Below, one piece after another: positions 51,594 through 61,109 of a stretch of DNA of 64,000 bases. The notes beneath the pieces are model-generated. The model was not told the origin of the DNA and made no database searches. It saw only the letters and a program-made list of their open reading frames with translations. How positions within the stretch are numbered: the first letter of the stretch is position 1; each line of letters starts with the position of its first letter. Source of the DNA: an uncultured Erythrobacter sp. (GTDB taxonomy: Bacteria; Pseudomonadota; Alphaproteobacteria; Sphingomonadales; Sphingomonadaceae); contig CANMUS010000002.1 of the NCBI GenBank assembly GCA_947501215.1, positions 372,001 through 436,000 on the forward strand. Reading direction: 5' to 3'. The position numbers and the translations under genes are program-made.

Positions 51594-52352
51594 TCAGAAG
51601 CGCAGCTGCGTCCCGACGTAGACGGCCTGGTCGTCCTCGACCCCGTCGGTCAGCGGCGAGAGGCGATTGCGATCCTGAGACAGGCGGACACCTGCGGTCA
51701 CGTTGAGATTGCCCTTCACACGATACGAACCCTGCAGATCGACGCTCTGTTCACCGAGGCCTTCCAGGGTGCGGGGCGAGCGTCCGGCCTTGCTGTCGCT
51801 CTCGATCGCAAGGCGCGATCCGAATCGACTCGGCTTGCCGGAGGTTTCTTCCGCCGGGCGATAGGTCGACAGGTCGGGCATCGACAGATCACGTACGCCA
51901 GTTGGCAGCGTCGCAGTCTTCTCCGGCTGGGCGAAGCCCTGATAACCGCGGGCGATGCCCAGATTGTAGCGAGTCGGCGCGATTTCGAGCGCGCGCTCCC
52001 GGCCCTGCTCTGCACCGACGGAGGTGGGCGCGGTGCGGAAGGAAATCGCCCGTGCAGTCGCATCGTCGACCCGCACGGCCACGGTGACCGTGCGCTCGGC
52101 CTGGCGCTGGATCTTGGTGGCGGGAGTGAAGCGTAAGCCATCCTCGCCGATGATCGCGGCGACCTGGCGGGCCAGCTGCGGATCGATATTGGCGGGGGTG
52201 AAAGGCAGCGATACGATATCGGCCGCTTCGATCGCGCTATTACCTGTGCCGACCGCAAGGCCCGCGCCCGGAATGGCCAGTGCAAGCCCGGCAGCGGCCA
52301 ACGCCACGGGGATCGCCCGCCTTGCGCTGATGCTGTTGACCTTGCGTCCCAT
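51594..52352 (-). CDS. Exported hypothetical protein
   Basis: A 252-residue protein with a signal peptide (AIPVALAAAGLALAIPGAGLA). The remainder has beta-rich stretches (VDLQGSYRVKGNLNVTAGVRLSQD) and ends in an aromatic residue (YVGTQLRF), as outer-membrane beta proteins do, although one short barrel-like tract is too little for a porin. I do not recognise the family. It is divergent from the DUF3576-leuS gene set. Confidence 0.7.
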   Translation of the reverse strand: MGRKVNSISARRAIPVALAAAGLALAIPGAGLAVGTGNSAIEAADIVSLPFTPANIDPQLARQVAAIIGEDGLRFTPATKIQRQAERTVTVAVRVDDATARAISFRTAPTSVGAEQGRERALEIAPTRYNLGIARGYQGFAQPEKTATLPTGVRDLSMPDLSTYRPAEETSGKPSRFGSRLAIESDSKAGRSPRTLEGLGEQSVDLQGSYRVKGNLNVTAGVRLSQDRNRLSPLTDGVEDDQAVYVGTQLRF

Positions 52353-52699
52353 TATCCGTTCACTCTTCCCTGTCGGCGGCCATCGGAAATATCGGAATTT
52401 ACCGAACAGGGCCTTAATGTACCCTGACGCGACTCGTTCCGCAGCCGTTATCGTTTTGGCAATCTATGGACGCATTGCACGCATGGCCAGCTTTTCCACA
52501 GGGCCCGCCTTTCGATTGCGAGAAAGTGTTGCGCTTTGCCCACAAAGGCTTCGGCGGCCTGGAAATTCAGGACGCATTCACGGCTGCCCGTGGCAGAACG
52601 GTGCGGGCGGTTGGGAAAACTTGCCCGTGCCCTCTCAGGCTTTATAGAGCCGGAAAGAACATCGCCGTGGAAGAGCGGCTGGAAATGCTAAGGATGAAC
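52353..52699. other. Intergenic stretch between the exported protein and the DUF3576 gene
   Basis: About 347 bases with no convincing gene. It contains a cluster of short GC-rich inverted segments (CCCGTGGCAGAACGGTGCGGG near 52590) and TTTTCCACA near 52493, one mismatch from a DnaA box. Two divergent promoters must lie here. A structured RNA cannot be excluded, but no known family is recognisable. Confidence 0.3.
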
Positions 52700-53140
52700 A
52701 TGAGCGCCAATCTCCCCCCCCCTGCCACCCTCGCCATGGCGCTGGCCGCCAGTGCCACTCTTGCAGCCTGCGGTGGCGGCGAGCGGCCCGAGGCAGATCT
52801 GGCCGCCTCGCAGGTCACCACGATCGGGGTGAATTCCTACCTCTGGCGCGCCTCGCTCGAAGCCGTCAGCTTCGCCCCGCTGCTGCAGGCGGACAGCAAT
52901 GGCGGCGTGATCGTGACCGACTGGTACGCCAACCCCAGCAATCCGGGCGAGCGCGTGAAGGTGACGATCACCATCCTCGACCAGGATCTGCGCGCCGATG
53001 CGCTGCGGGTCGCCGCCAGCCGCCAGGTCGCGCAGGGCGGTGGCTGGGTCGATGCACCGGTGCAGGCCGCGACCGTACAGAAGCTGGAAGACATCATCCT
53101 GACCAAGGCGCGCGAATTGCGCCGCCAGGCCGTCAGCTAA
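52700..53140 (+). CDS. DUF3576 lipoprotein
   Basis: About 146 residues from ATG 52700 (AAGG 6 bases upstream); ATGs at 52694 and 52685 are alternatives. The signal peptide ends in LAACGGG, a lipobox. The mature part (VNSYLWRASLEAVSFAPLLQADSNGGVIVTDWY in pieces, then GERVKVTITILDQDLRADALRV) matches the DUF3576 family, almost always found immediately before leuS in alphaproteobacteria. Envelope-located; function unknown. Confidence 0.85.
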   Translation: MSANLPPPATLAMALAASATLAACGGGERPEADLAASQVTTIGVNSYLWRASLEAVSFAPLLQADSNGGVIVTDWYANPSNPGERVKVTITILDQDLRADALRVAASRQVAQGGGWVDAPVQAATVQKLEDIILTKARELRRQAVS

Positions 53141-53181
53141 ACCGCCTTTAAATCACGCGCAAAACGGGTAAGGCCGCTCGC

Positions 53182-55698
53182 ATGAGCAGCGATACCCGTT
53201 TCGATCCCGCCAGTGCCGATGCGCGCTGGCAAAATGCGTGGGAGGAGGCGCAGACCTTCCGCGCCGACAGCGATTCTCCCAAGCCCAAGAGCTACGTGCT
53301 GGAGATGTTTCCCTATCCTTCGGGGCGCATCCATATCGGCCACGTGCGCAATTACACGATGGGCGACGTGCTGGCACGCTACAAGAAGGCGACCGGGCAC
53401 GAGGTGCTGCACCCCATGGGATGGGACGCCTTCGGCATGCCGGCGGAAAACGCCGCGATGGAGAAGGGCGTGCATCCGGGCGGCTGGACCCGCGACAATA
53501 TCGAGCACATGAAGGCGCAGCTGAAGCGCCTCGGCTTCGCGCTCGATTGGAGCCGCGAGCTGGCGACCTGCGAGCCCGACTATTACGGCCACGAGCAGGC
53601 GCTGTTCATCGACCTGTACGAAGCGGGCCTCGTCTATCGCAAGGAGAGCGAGGTCAACTGGGACCCGGTCGACATGACCGTGCTCGCCAACGAGCAGGTG
53701 ATCGATGGTAAGGGCTGGCGCAGCGGCGCGGAAGTCGAGAAGCGCAAGCTCAACCAGTGGTTCCTCAAGATCACCGACTTCGCCGAGGAACTGCTGGAGG
53801 GCCTGGGGAGCCTCGAGAACTGGCCCGACAAGGTCCGGCTGATGCAGGAAAACTGGATCGGCAAGTCGAAGGGTCTCGAATTCAGCTTCGACCTGTCCAA
53901 TGGCGAGAAGCTGCCGGTCTACACCACGCGCCCAGACACGATATTCGGCGCGAGCTTCGTCGCGGTCGCCGCCGACCATCCGGTGGCGCAAGCGATCGAC
54001 AGCGAGGAAGCGCGTCAGTTCATCGCGCTGTGCAAGCGCGGCGGCACGACGGCTGCCGAACTCGAAACCGCGGAAAAGCTAGGCTTCGACACTGGCATCA
54101 CCGCCAAGCACCCCTTCACCGGCGCGGATTTGCCGGTCTACATCGCGAACTTCGTGCTGATGGATTACGGCACCGGCGCCATCATGGCGGTGCCCGGCCA
54201 TGACCAGCGCGACTTCGAATTCGCGACGAAATACGACCTCGCCATTCCGCGCGTCGTTGCCCCAAGCGTCGAAGAGGCTGGCAAGCGATTCGATGGCGAG
54301 GCGGAGGCGGGCGAGGGTGTGATCGTCAATTCGGATTTCCTCGACGGCATGAGCGTCGAGGACGCCAAGCGCGAGATCATCCGCCGCATCGAGGAGCAGG
54401 GCCGGGGACAGGGCAAGACCGTCTGGCGCCTGCGAGACTGGGGCGTCTCTCGCCAGCGGTATTGGGGGACGCCCATCCCCTTCATCCACTGCGATGCCTG
54501 CGGCGTGGTGCCCGCGCCCAAGGAAAGTTTGCCGATCACCTTGCCCGAGGATGTCGATTTCCAGACGCCCGGCAACCCGCTGCTGCGCCATGCGACGTGG
54601 AAGCATGTCGATTGCCCCAAGTGCGGCGGCAAGGCGGAGCGCGAGACCGACACGCTCGACACTTTCGTAGACTCAAGCTGGTATTTCCTGCGTTTCGCCA
54701 GCCAGCCCGACGACAGGCCCTTCGACGCTGAGGAAGTCGCGAAGTGGCTGCCGGTCGAGCAGTATATCGGCGGCATCGAACATGCGATTCTGCACCTGCT
54801 CTACGCCCGCTTCTGGACCCGCGCGCTGGCGCATATGGGGCGGATCGAGGTGAAGGAGCCATTCGGCTCGCTCTTCACACAGGGCATGGTCACGCACGAG
54901 ACCTACAGCCGGAAAAAAGGCGGCAAGACCGTCTATTACGCGCCTGACGAAATCAGCCGCGAGGCCGATCGCGCGCTGCTGACTGCCGATGGCGGCGAGG
55001 TCGAGATCGGCCGCGTCATCAAGATGTCGAAGTCGAAGAAGAACGTCGTCGACCCCGACACGATCATCGACAGCTACGGCGCAGACGCAGTGCGCTGGTT
55101 CATGCTTTCCGACAGCCCGCCCGAACGCGACCTGCCGTGGTCGGAAGCAGGGATCGAGGGTTGCAGCCGCTTTGTACACCGGTTGTGGCGGCTGTTCGCG
55201 GCGCATGACGCTGGCGCGCAGGGCGAGGACAAGGCGCTCGACCGCAAGACGCACCAGACTGTGGCTGCCGTCGCGGACGACATTGAGGCGCTGGGGTTCA
55301 ACAAGGCGGTTGCGCGCATCTATGAACTCACCGGCGCGGTCGAAAAGGCAGCGTCTTCGGCCAGTCGCTCCGCTGCAATCCGCACATTGGTCCAGCTGGT
55401 CGCGCCGATGATGCCGCACCTTGCCGAGGAAGCCTGGGCGGGCATAAGCATGGACGGTCTCGTCGCCGACGCGCCCTGGCCCGAAGTCGATCCGGCGCTG
55501 CTGGTCGAGGACGAAGTCACTATCGCGGTCCAGCACAAGGGCAAGCTGCGCGACACGCTCACCGCTCCGAAGGGCGCGGCGAAGGAGGATCTCGAAGCGA
55601 TGGCGCTGGCATCTGAGAAGGTGCAGCGTTCGATCGACGGCGCCGAAATCCGCAAGATCATTGTCGTGCCCGACAGATTGGTGAATATCGTCACGTGA
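53182..55698 (+). CDS. leuS: Leucyl-tRNA synthetase
   Basis: Charges tRNA-Leu. The 838-residue class I synthetase has the HIGH motif in [15 protein letters not shown] (about 46-60), an editing CP1 domain with the GGTTAAELE region, zinc-binding Cys pairs, [12 protein letters not shown], and the [12 protein letters not shown] signature (about 615). The C-terminal anticodon and helical domains are complete. The last base of its stop codon is the A of the lptE start. Confidence 0.97.
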   Translation: MSSDTRFDPASADARWQNAWEEAQTFRADSDSPKPKSYVLEMFPYPSGRIHIGHVRNYTMGDVLARYKKATGHEVLHPMGWDAFGMPAENAAMEKGVHPGGWTRDNIEHMKAQLKRLGFALDWSRELATCEPDYYGHEQALFIDLYEAGLVYRKESEVNWDPVDMTVLANEQVIDGKGWRSGAEVEKRKLNQWFLKITDFAEELLEGLGSLENWPDKVRLMQENWIGKSKGLEFSFDLSNGEKLPVYTTRPDTIFGASFVAVAADHPVAQAIDSEEARQFIALCKRGGTTAAELETAEKLGFDTGITAKHPFTGADLPVYIANFVLMDYGTGAIMAVPGHDQRDFEFATKYDLAIPRVVAPSVEEAGKRFDGEAEAGEGVIVNSDFLDGMSVEDAKREIIRRIEEQGRGQGKTVWRLRDWGVSRQRYWGTPIPFIHCDACGVVPAPKESLPITLPEDVDFQTPGNPLLRHATWKHVDCPKCGGKAERETDTLDTFVDSSWYFLRFASQPDDRPFDAEEVAKWLPVEQYIGGIEHAILHLLYARFWTRALAHMGRIEVKEPFGSLFTQGMVTHETYSRKKGGKTVYYAPDEISREADRALLTADGGEVEIGRVIKMSKSKKNVVDPDTIIDSYGADAVRWFMLSDSPPERDLPWSEAGIEGCSRFVHRLWRLFAAHDAGAQGEDKALDRKTHQTVAAVADDIEALGFNKAVARIYELTGAVEKAASSASRSAAIRTLVQLVAPMMPHLAEEAWAGISMDGLVADAPWPEVDPALLVEDEVTIAVQHKGKLRDTLTAPKGAAKEDLEAMALASEKVQRSIDGAEIRKIIVVPDRLVNIVT

Positions 55699-56186
55699 TG
55701 CGCGCGCTTCTCGCCTCTTTCTCCGCCCTGCTGCTGACCGCTTGCGGCCTTTCGCCCATGTATGCGGGCGGCGGCGATGGCGCAGTGGCGCGCGGACTGG
55801 CCGCAGTCGATGTCGCGCCGATCGAGGGGCAGGCCGGTTGGCTGGTTCGCAACGCGCTGAACGACCGGCTAGGCGCGGCAGGCGCGGCCAGCCCGCAATA
55901 TCGCCTCGACGTCCGGCTCGATGATCAGCTCGAAGGGCTCGCCATCCTGCGCGACGATACCGTCAGCCGCGAGCGGCGCACCTTGCGCGCGCGCTACCAG
56001 TTGATCGACCTTGCCAGCGGAGAGATCGTACTGGATGCGACCGCGGGCTCCGATGCCGGGATCGATGTCGTCTCCAGCGAATATGCCACCATTGCCGCCG
56101 AGCAGACCGCGCTCGAGAATCTGGCCGAGGATGTGGCGCAGCGGATCGTGACGCGCGTGGCGCTGACGCTGCGCGGGGACTCGTGA
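55698..56186 (+). CDS. lptE: LPS-assembly lipoprotein LptE
   Basis: 162 residues from ATG 55698. Lipoprotein signal LLASFSALLLTACGLSPMYAGG, then the LptE core with VAPIEGQAGWLVRNALNDRL and YRLDVRLDDQLEGLAILRDDTVSRERRTLRA (in parts). LptE plugs the LptD translocon that inserts LPS in the outer membrane. The position between leuS and holA is conserved across alpha- and gammaproteobacteria. It overlaps leuS by 1 base and holA by 4. Confidence 0.9.
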   Translation: MRALLASFSALLLTACGLSPMYAGGGDGAVARGLAAVDVAPIEGQAGWLVRNALNDRLGAAGAASPQYRLDVRLDDQLEGLAILRDDTVSRERRTLRARYQLIDLASGEIVLDATAGSDAGIDVVSSEYATIAAEQTALENLAEDVAQRIVTRVALTLRGDS

Positions 56187-57229
56187 AGCTCACCAGCAAG
56201 GATTTCGCTGCCAAGGGCCGCAACGCTGCGCAGGACTGCGGCGTGTTCTTCTTCTGCGGCCAGGACGAAGCCGGGGCGAGCGCGGCCGCCAGCGATCTCG
56301 CCAGCTGGCTACCCGAACCGGGCGAGCGCGTGGAAATGAGCGGCGCCGACTTGCGCGGCGATCCCGCCCGGCTGGGCGATGAAGCACGCTCTACCTCGCT
56401 GTTCGGCGACAAGCGCCACATCTGGGTCAGGGCCAGCGGCGACGAGGCGCATGATGCTTTGAAAACGCTGCTCGAAACCGGCGACATGGGCGCGGGCGAA
56501 GCGTGCCCAGTCATTGTCGTCGCCACATCCGCCACCGACAAGTCGCGCTCCGCCAAGCTGCTCGAAAAGCGCAAGGATGCCGTCGTGGCGCTGTTCTACC
56601 CGCCCGACCTACGCTCGGTTTCGCAGAGCGTGCGCGCGATGGGCGATGCGGCGGGCGTGCGGCTCGGCGGCGATCTGGCGGAGCGCGTGGCACGCGGCGC
56701 CAATCTCGATGTGCGGCTGGCGCAAAGCGAAGTGACCAAGCTCGCCACCTATCTCGACGCCAGCCCGCAGAGCCCGAAACCCGCGACCGCCGAAGACCTC
56801 GACGCGGTCGGCGCGGTGAGCGAGGAGGACGGCTTCATGCCGCTCGTCAACGCGGTGATGGGCGGACAGAGCGCCAAGGTCGCACCGGAGATTGCGCGGA
56901 TGAAGCAGCTCGGCCTTAACCCGGTCGGCGTGCTGCTGGCGTTCGAGCGGCGCGCGGCGCAACTGGCCCGGATCGCGGCGGCGCTGGGATCGCGCGGCTA
57001 TGGCGATCTCGACAAGGGAGAGAAGGCGCGGCTGGGCATCTTCTGGAAGGAGGATCGCGAGATTGGCCAGCAGGTCTCGCGCTGGCGCGGCAAGGGGCGG
57101 CTCGACCGACTGACGCATGGCCTCACCAAGATGCATCGCGATTTGCTGACCAACAGCCAGGCTGCCGAGCTGTTGCTTGCGCAGGGCCTCACCAATATCG
57201 CCCAGCTGGCAGGTGCCGGGCGTCGTTAA
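56183..57229 (+). CDS. holA: DNA polymerase III delta subunit
   Basis: Clamp-loader wrench that opens the beta ring. The 348-residue protein starts at GTG 56183, overlapping lptE by 4 bases. It shows the HolA pattern: FFFCGQDEAGASAAASDLASW (degenerate nucleotide-fold start), SLFGDKRHIWVRASGDEA, KRKDAVVALFYPP, and the C-terminal helical domain with LNPVGVLLAFERRAAQLARI. Its end overlaps the convergent nucleotidyltransferase gene by 4 bases. Confidence 0.92.
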   Translation: MKLTSKDFAAKGRNAAQDCGVFFFCGQDEAGASAAASDLASWLPEPGERVEMSGADLRGDPARLGDEARSTSLFGDKRHIWVRASGDEAHDALKTLLETGDMGAGEACPVIVVATSATDKSRSAKLLEKRKDAVVALFYPPDLRSVSQSVRAMGDAAGVRLGGDLAERVARGANLDVRLAQSEVTKLATYLDASPQSPKPATAEDLDAVGAVSEEDGFMPLVNAVMGGQSAKVAPEIARMKQLGLNPVGVLLAFERRAAQLARIAAALGSRGYGDLDKGEKARLGIFWKEDREIGQQVSRWRGKGRLDRLTHGLTKMHRDLLTNSQAAELLLAQGLTNIAQLAGAGRR

Positions 57230-58275
57230 GCGCGGAGCCAGTCGTCGAGCCGGGCGACCGCATCGTGTCGCATGCGATCGCCGGGTGTTGCGCGCTTGGC
57301 GAAGGTGTTGCGGACTTCGCCCCCGACCCAGCTGCCATACTCGGCCAAACTGTTGTAACGCTCGCGCCGAGCCAGAACGCGGCGAAGTTTCTCGCCCACG
57401 CCGATGTCCCTGCGGGTCAGCTTGGCTGTAGCGATGTCGCTCTCGCGAGCGTCAAGCGGTTTTCCGATCAAGGTCGGCACGTCGGATAGCATCTCCTCCG
57501 GCAATATGACGGGACATGCGAATGCCTCCGCCGTTCCGGACTGCGTCCACCGATCGGCGGCGTTGATGCAAAGCGCCGCATGGCGGGCCCACCCCTCGCG
57601 AGCGGCGCGATCCCACAGGGTGGGCAGGTCCAGCGCGTCGGCCTTCTCGGCCAGCGTGGCGAAATCCAGCAGCATCAGGGGTCCGCCGTCGAAGCGATGG
57701 AATGCGGCATGGACCGCCAGATGCATCACATTGTCTATTGGGGAGAGCACGAACAGGCCCGGCATGGCTGCGCTCTCGACACGCCGCTCGAGCAGGCCGA
57801 TGGGATGCGACGGCATGCGCCCGTCGTCGTCCCACAGCCGCGTGTGGATTTCGACCACATGTCCCTCGCGCGAAGCAAGTGCGGGCAGGTGTTTGAAGCG
57901 TGCCGTCCATTCCTCCAGCGGCAGCGCCGTCTCCTCGCATTGCTCATAGCCGAGGGCGAGCAGTCGAGTACGGGCCTCCAGCGCACGGTCCTGCGGAACG
58001 AGAATGTCGAGATCGCGCAACGGCCGCATTCCGGGTTCGGGATAGGCCGTCCACGCTAGCCACGCCCCCTTCAGCGCGACCATCGGAATGTCCGCCTCAG
58101 CCAGATCTCGCGCGATGCGGGCAAGTTCTGCTCGTTTGGCAAGCGCGGCAAGTGTCGAGGTGCGGAAGCTTCCGGCCCATCCCCTGCGGATGCTGTTCGG
58201 GATTATCCGCTCCCCGCCGCGAAGCCGGTGAAGGGCCGGGCGGCAGCGATGGTCGTCTGCCAACCGGTCGAGCAC
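57226..58275 (-). CDS. Nucleotidyltransferase-fold protein (PF14907-like), probably N-terminally truncated by a stop codon
   Basis: 349 residues if read from GTG 58275. IPMVALKGAWLAWTAYPEPGMRPLRDLDILVP carries the G-(A/S)-x8-R-x-x-x-D-x-D pattern of the uncharacterised nucleotidyltransferase family found near polysaccharide and lasso-peptide genes. Upstream, in the same frame, an ATG at 58374 opens 31 codons (MEGLTIDLRLTELVGRRPLD onward) that fit the usual family N-terminus, but an in-frame TGA at 58279-58281 separates them. So the gene was probably 57226-58374 and now carries a nonsense codon, with possible restart at GTG. It follows lptA closely on the same strand. Confidence 0.7.
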   Translation of the reverse strand: MLDRLADDHRCRPALHRLRGGERIIPNSIRRGWAGSFRTSTLAALAKRAELARIARDLAEADIPMVALKGAWLAWTAYPEPGMRPLRDLDILVPQDRALEARTRLLALGYEQCEETALPLEEWTARFKHLPALASREGHVVEIHTRLWDDDGRMPSHPIGLLERRVESAAMPGLFVLSPIDNVMHLAVHAAFHRFDGGPLMLLDFATLAEKADALDLPTLWDRAAREGWARHAALCINAADRWTQSGTAEAFACPVILPEEMLSDVPTLIGKPLDARESDIATAKLTRRDIGVGEKLRRVLARRERYNSLAEYGSWVGGEVRNTFAKRATPGDRMRHDAVARLDDWLRA

Positions 58276-58384
58276 TTTTCAGTCGTTCGCCGATAGCCCG
58301 CGCCAGTGCTCATCGTCGAGCGGTCGTCGGCCGACCAGCTCGGTCAGCCGCAAATCGATCGTCAGCCCCTCCATGGGCTGCGCC

Positions 58385-58939
58385 TCAGTTCTCGGGGACG
58401 GAGAAGGTCCCGGTCACGCGGCCACCCGAAGTGGTCGAGCTTTGTCCGGTGACCGAAGACGAGCGGCTCGCGCTGCCGTCCACGCTGGAGACGCCGCTCG
58501 CAAGGTCGATAACCAGTCGCCCGCCGTTCAGCGTGTCGCCGCCGCGATTGAGGCGGACGTTGCCGGCCATGGTGATGATCCGCCGGTTGAAGTCGTAGAC
58601 CGCAGTGTCGCCGCGTGCCCGCTCGTTGCCGCGCTGCACATCGACGCCGCCGGTGGCCATGATCCGCTGGATCTGGAGGCTGCCCGCGTCCGAATAATTG
58701 ACGATGGTGCGACCGGCGTTGAGCGCCAGTCCGGCCTGCGTGATGCGGACGCTACCCGACAGCACCACGCGGTTCTGCCGGTCCTGCAACTCGATCCGGT
58801 CGGCGGCGTAGGAAACGGGCGCGTTGGAATTGTGCCCCGCGATCGCCTGCGCCTGCAATTGCATCCCGCCGACGGCAGCAAGTGTGGCCAAAAAACCGGC
58901 GATGCCCCAGCGGGTCATGGTGGGAACGAGCTTGGTCAT
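58385..58939 (-). CDS. lptA: LPS-transport periplasmic protein LptA (OstA-like)
   Basis: 184 residues from ATG 58939 with GAGGA 8 bases upstream (inside the lptC end). A signal peptide (WGIAGFLATLAAVGGMQLQAQA) is followed by the OstA beta-jellyroll repeats: ADRIELQDRQNRVVLSGSVRITQAGLALNA in pieces, GGVDVQRGNERARGDTAVYDF and LNGGRLVIDL. It forms the periplasmic bridge carrying LPS. The Ser/Thr-rich C-terminus is variable. It is directly downstream of lptC; lptB is not in the window. Confidence 0.88.
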   Translation of the reverse strand: MTKLVPTMTRWGIAGFLATLAAVGGMQLQAQAIAGHNSNAPVSYAADRIELQDRQNRVVLSGSVRITQAGLALNAGRTIVNYSDAGSLQIQRIMATGGVDVQRGNERARGDTAVYDFNRRIITMAGNVRLNRGGDTLNGGRLVIDLASGVSSVDGSASRSSSVTGQSSTTSGGRVTGTFSVPEN

Positions 58940-58950
58940 TTCGGGCATCC

Positions 58951-59622
58951 TCAATTCGGCATTCTCAGCTTTCCGGGCACCATGCGCAAGCGCGCATTGC
59001 CGGACAGGGAAATAGTGCGGGCTTCGAGATCCGCATCGAGGCGATTCCCGCTGAAGGTCCCTGCGGGAATGGCTCCCTCGACACCGCCTTCGCCGGTCAC
59101 GGTCTTCTCCGCAAGGTTCACCGACACGCCGCGCGCCACCATGCGATAGCCATCGGCAGCCACCATCAGCAGCGGGCCGTTCACCGACACGATCTGATCG
59201 TCGAGTTCATATTGCCCGCCATTGGCAGAGACGCGCGCAGGCCCGTCGTTCAGCAGCAATCGGGCGACCAGATCGTTCATCCGCACGATGCCCTCCGCGC
59301 TCGACCGCTGCACCGCCTCGCCGGCGGTCAGCGAGAACGGACGTCCGTCATTGTCCTCGCCGCGATAGAGCGCATTATCGACCCGCAAGCGCTCATCGAT
59401 CACTGCGACCTTGTCCCGGTCGAGCAGGAAACTGATCTCGCCACGCGGGCTGAGCGGCGTGATGACCATGAAGGCCGCGAGCACGCCCACTGCCATCGGA
59501 AGTGCCTTGGCCAGGAAACCCACGAGCTTGTCGTGCGACCCACCGGGCTCGGCCCAGTCCTGCCGCCGGCCCCGCAGCGCCTTCGCATCGTCCGTTTCGA
59601 TCCTGCGCTGCCGGAACACCAT
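58951..59622 (-). CDS. lptC: LPS export protein LptC
   Basis: The 223-residue protein has one N-terminal membrane anchor (LPMAVGVLAAFMVITPLSP) and a periplasmic LptC jellyroll (VDNALYRGEDNDGRPFSLTAGEAV, then SANGGQYELDDQIVSVNGPL). It transfers LPS from the LptBFG transporter to LptA, whose gene follows immediately (12 bases between stop and start). An RNase D-like gene precedes it by 24 bases on the same strand. Confidence 0.88.
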   Translation of the reverse strand: MVFRQRRIETDDAKALRGRRQDWAEPGGSHDKLVGFLAKALPMAVGVLAAFMVITPLSPRGEISFLLDRDKVAVIDERLRVDNALYRGEDNDGRPFSLTAGEAVQRSSAEGIVRMNDLVARLLLNDGPARVSANGGQYELDDQIVSVNGPLLMVAADGYRMVARGVSVNLAEKTVTGEGGVEGAIPAGTFSGNRLDADLEARTISLSGNARLRMVPGKLRMPN

Positions 59623-59646
59623 GGCGAGGGCCTGCCCTTTCGCGCC

Positions 59647-60264
59647 TTACGCGTGGCTGAAGATGTCGTGATCCGCCCAGCCGGCGATATCGAGACGGGC
59701 GCGAGTGGGCAGGAAATCGAAACAGGCCTGCGCCATGTCCATTCGGCCTTCGCGTTCGAGCCGCCGATTCAATTCCTCGCGCATGCGATGGAGGAAGCGG
59801 ACGTCGCTCGCCGCATATTCGCGCTGCGCCTCGTTGATGTCCGGACCGCCCCAGTCGGAGCTTTGCTGGACCTTGGACATGCTCTCGCCGAGCAGTTCGT
59901 CGACCAGGTTCTTGAGCCCGTGCCGGTCGGTATAGGTGCGCACCAGCTTGCTGGCGATCTTCGTGCAATAGCAGGGCGCAGCCATCACGCTGAGGTAATG
60001 CTCGATCGCCGCGAGGTCGAAGCGCGCGAAATGGTAGAGCTTGAGTCGGTTCTGGTCGCCCAGCACAGCCTTGAGATTGGGCGCATCGTAATTGCTCTCC
60101 GGCCCGAAGCGGACGAGATGCTCGTCGCCCTGGCCATCGCTGATCTGCACCAGGCACAACCGGTCGCGCTTGGTAATCAGCCCCATCGTTTCGGTATCGA
60201 CAGCTACGGGGCCATCGGCGAGCACGCCTGCGGGGAGGTCTTCTTCGTGGAAATGCACTGCCAT
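59647..60264 (-). CDS. rnd: Ribonuclease D-like 3'-5' exonuclease
   Basis: A 205-residue protein with the DEDDy exonuclease motifs: VAVDTETMGL (ExoI), LKLYHFARFDLAAIEHYL (ExoII) and EYAASDVRFLHRM (ExoIII, Tyr plus Asp). It lacks HRDC domains, so it is the short form common in alphaproteobacteria, for trimming structured RNA 3' ends. It leads the leftward rnd-lptC-lptA-nucleotidyltransferase gene set. Confidence 0.9.
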   Translation of the reverse strand: MAVHFHEEDLPAGVLADGPVAVDTETMGLITKRDRLCLVQISDGQGDEHLVRFGPESNYDAPNLKAVLGDQNRLKLYHFARFDLAAIEHYLSVMAAPCYCTKIASKLVRTYTDRHGLKNLVDELLGESMSKVQQSSDWGGPDINEAQREYAASDVRFLHRMREELNRRLEREGRMDMAQACFDFLPTRARLDIAGWADHDIFSHA

Positions 60265-60407
60265 GGGCCGGAGCCTTAGGCCGATTGGGGATTGCTGGGA
60301 AGGGGTGCTGGTTCATCGGTGTGCCTGTCTCTATCCCTTTCGGTCGCGAGCGAAGTGACGGGGCGGAAACGTCCACGTCTCGCCGCTTCGCTCGATCCCG
60401 CAGGACG

Positions 60408-61094
60408 ATGGCCTTGGCAGAAACCATACCCGATAGCTGGAAACCGGCGCTCGACCCGGTCCTCGATAGCGAGGAAGCGCGGCGGCTCGGCGGGTGGCTG
60501 CGCGCCGAAGAGGACGCCGGCAAGACGATCTACCCCCCACGCGGTTGTCGTCTCAGGGCGTTGGAACTTACTCCGCTCAATGCGGTCAAGGTCGTCATTC
60601 TCGGGCAGGACCCCTACCACGGTCCGGGGCAGGCGATGGGTCTGTGCTTCGCCGTGCCCGAAGGCGTGAAAATCCCACCGAGCCTCGTGAACATCTACAA
60701 GGAGCTGGGAAGCGATCTCGGCATTGTGCGGCCCACGCATGGCGATCTGTCGGTCTGGGCGCGGCAGGGGGTGCTGCTGCTCAACAACGCGCTGACGGTC
60801 GAGGCGGGGCGGGCGGGCAGCCATGCCGGGCGCGGGTGGGACGCCATCACCGATGCCTGCGTTGCAGCAGTCGCGGCGCGCCCGGAGCCGAGCGTTTTCA
60901 TCCTCTGGGGCAGCCATGCGCAGGCCAAGGCCAAGCGCATTCCCGGATTGCGCGATGGGAGGCATCTCGTCATCGAAAGCCCGCACCCCAGCCCGCTATC
61001 TGCCCGTCGCGGCTTCTTCGGGTCGAAACCGTTCAGCCGGACGAATGCGTTTCTCGAAAGCCGAGATCGCGGCGCTATCGACTGGCGGCTGTAG
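60408..61094 (+). CDS. ung: Uracil-DNA glycosylase, family 1
   Basis: Removes uracil from DNA. 228 residues from ATG 60408 (MALAETIPDSWKPAL). Family-1 motifs are complete: catalytic water-activating Asp in GQDPYHGPGQAMGLCF, LLLNNALTVEAG, FILWGSHAQAK and the minor-groove His loop ESPHPSPLSARRGFFG. Length is normal. The start is separated by 143 bases from the divergent rnd gene. Confidence 0.95.
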   Translation: MALAETIPDSWKPALDPVLDSEEARRLGGWLRAEEDAGKTIYPPRGCRLRALELTPLNAVKVVILGQDPYHGPGQAMGLCFAVPEGVKIPPSLVNIYKELGSDLGIVRPTHGDLSVWARQGVLLLNNALTVEAGRAGSHAGRGWDAITDACVAAVAARPEPSVFILWGSHAQAKAKRIPGLRDGRHLVIESPHPSPLSARRGFFGSKPFSRTNAFLESRDRGAIDWRL

Positions 61095-61109
61095 TTTTCG
61101 GCAGGCCGT

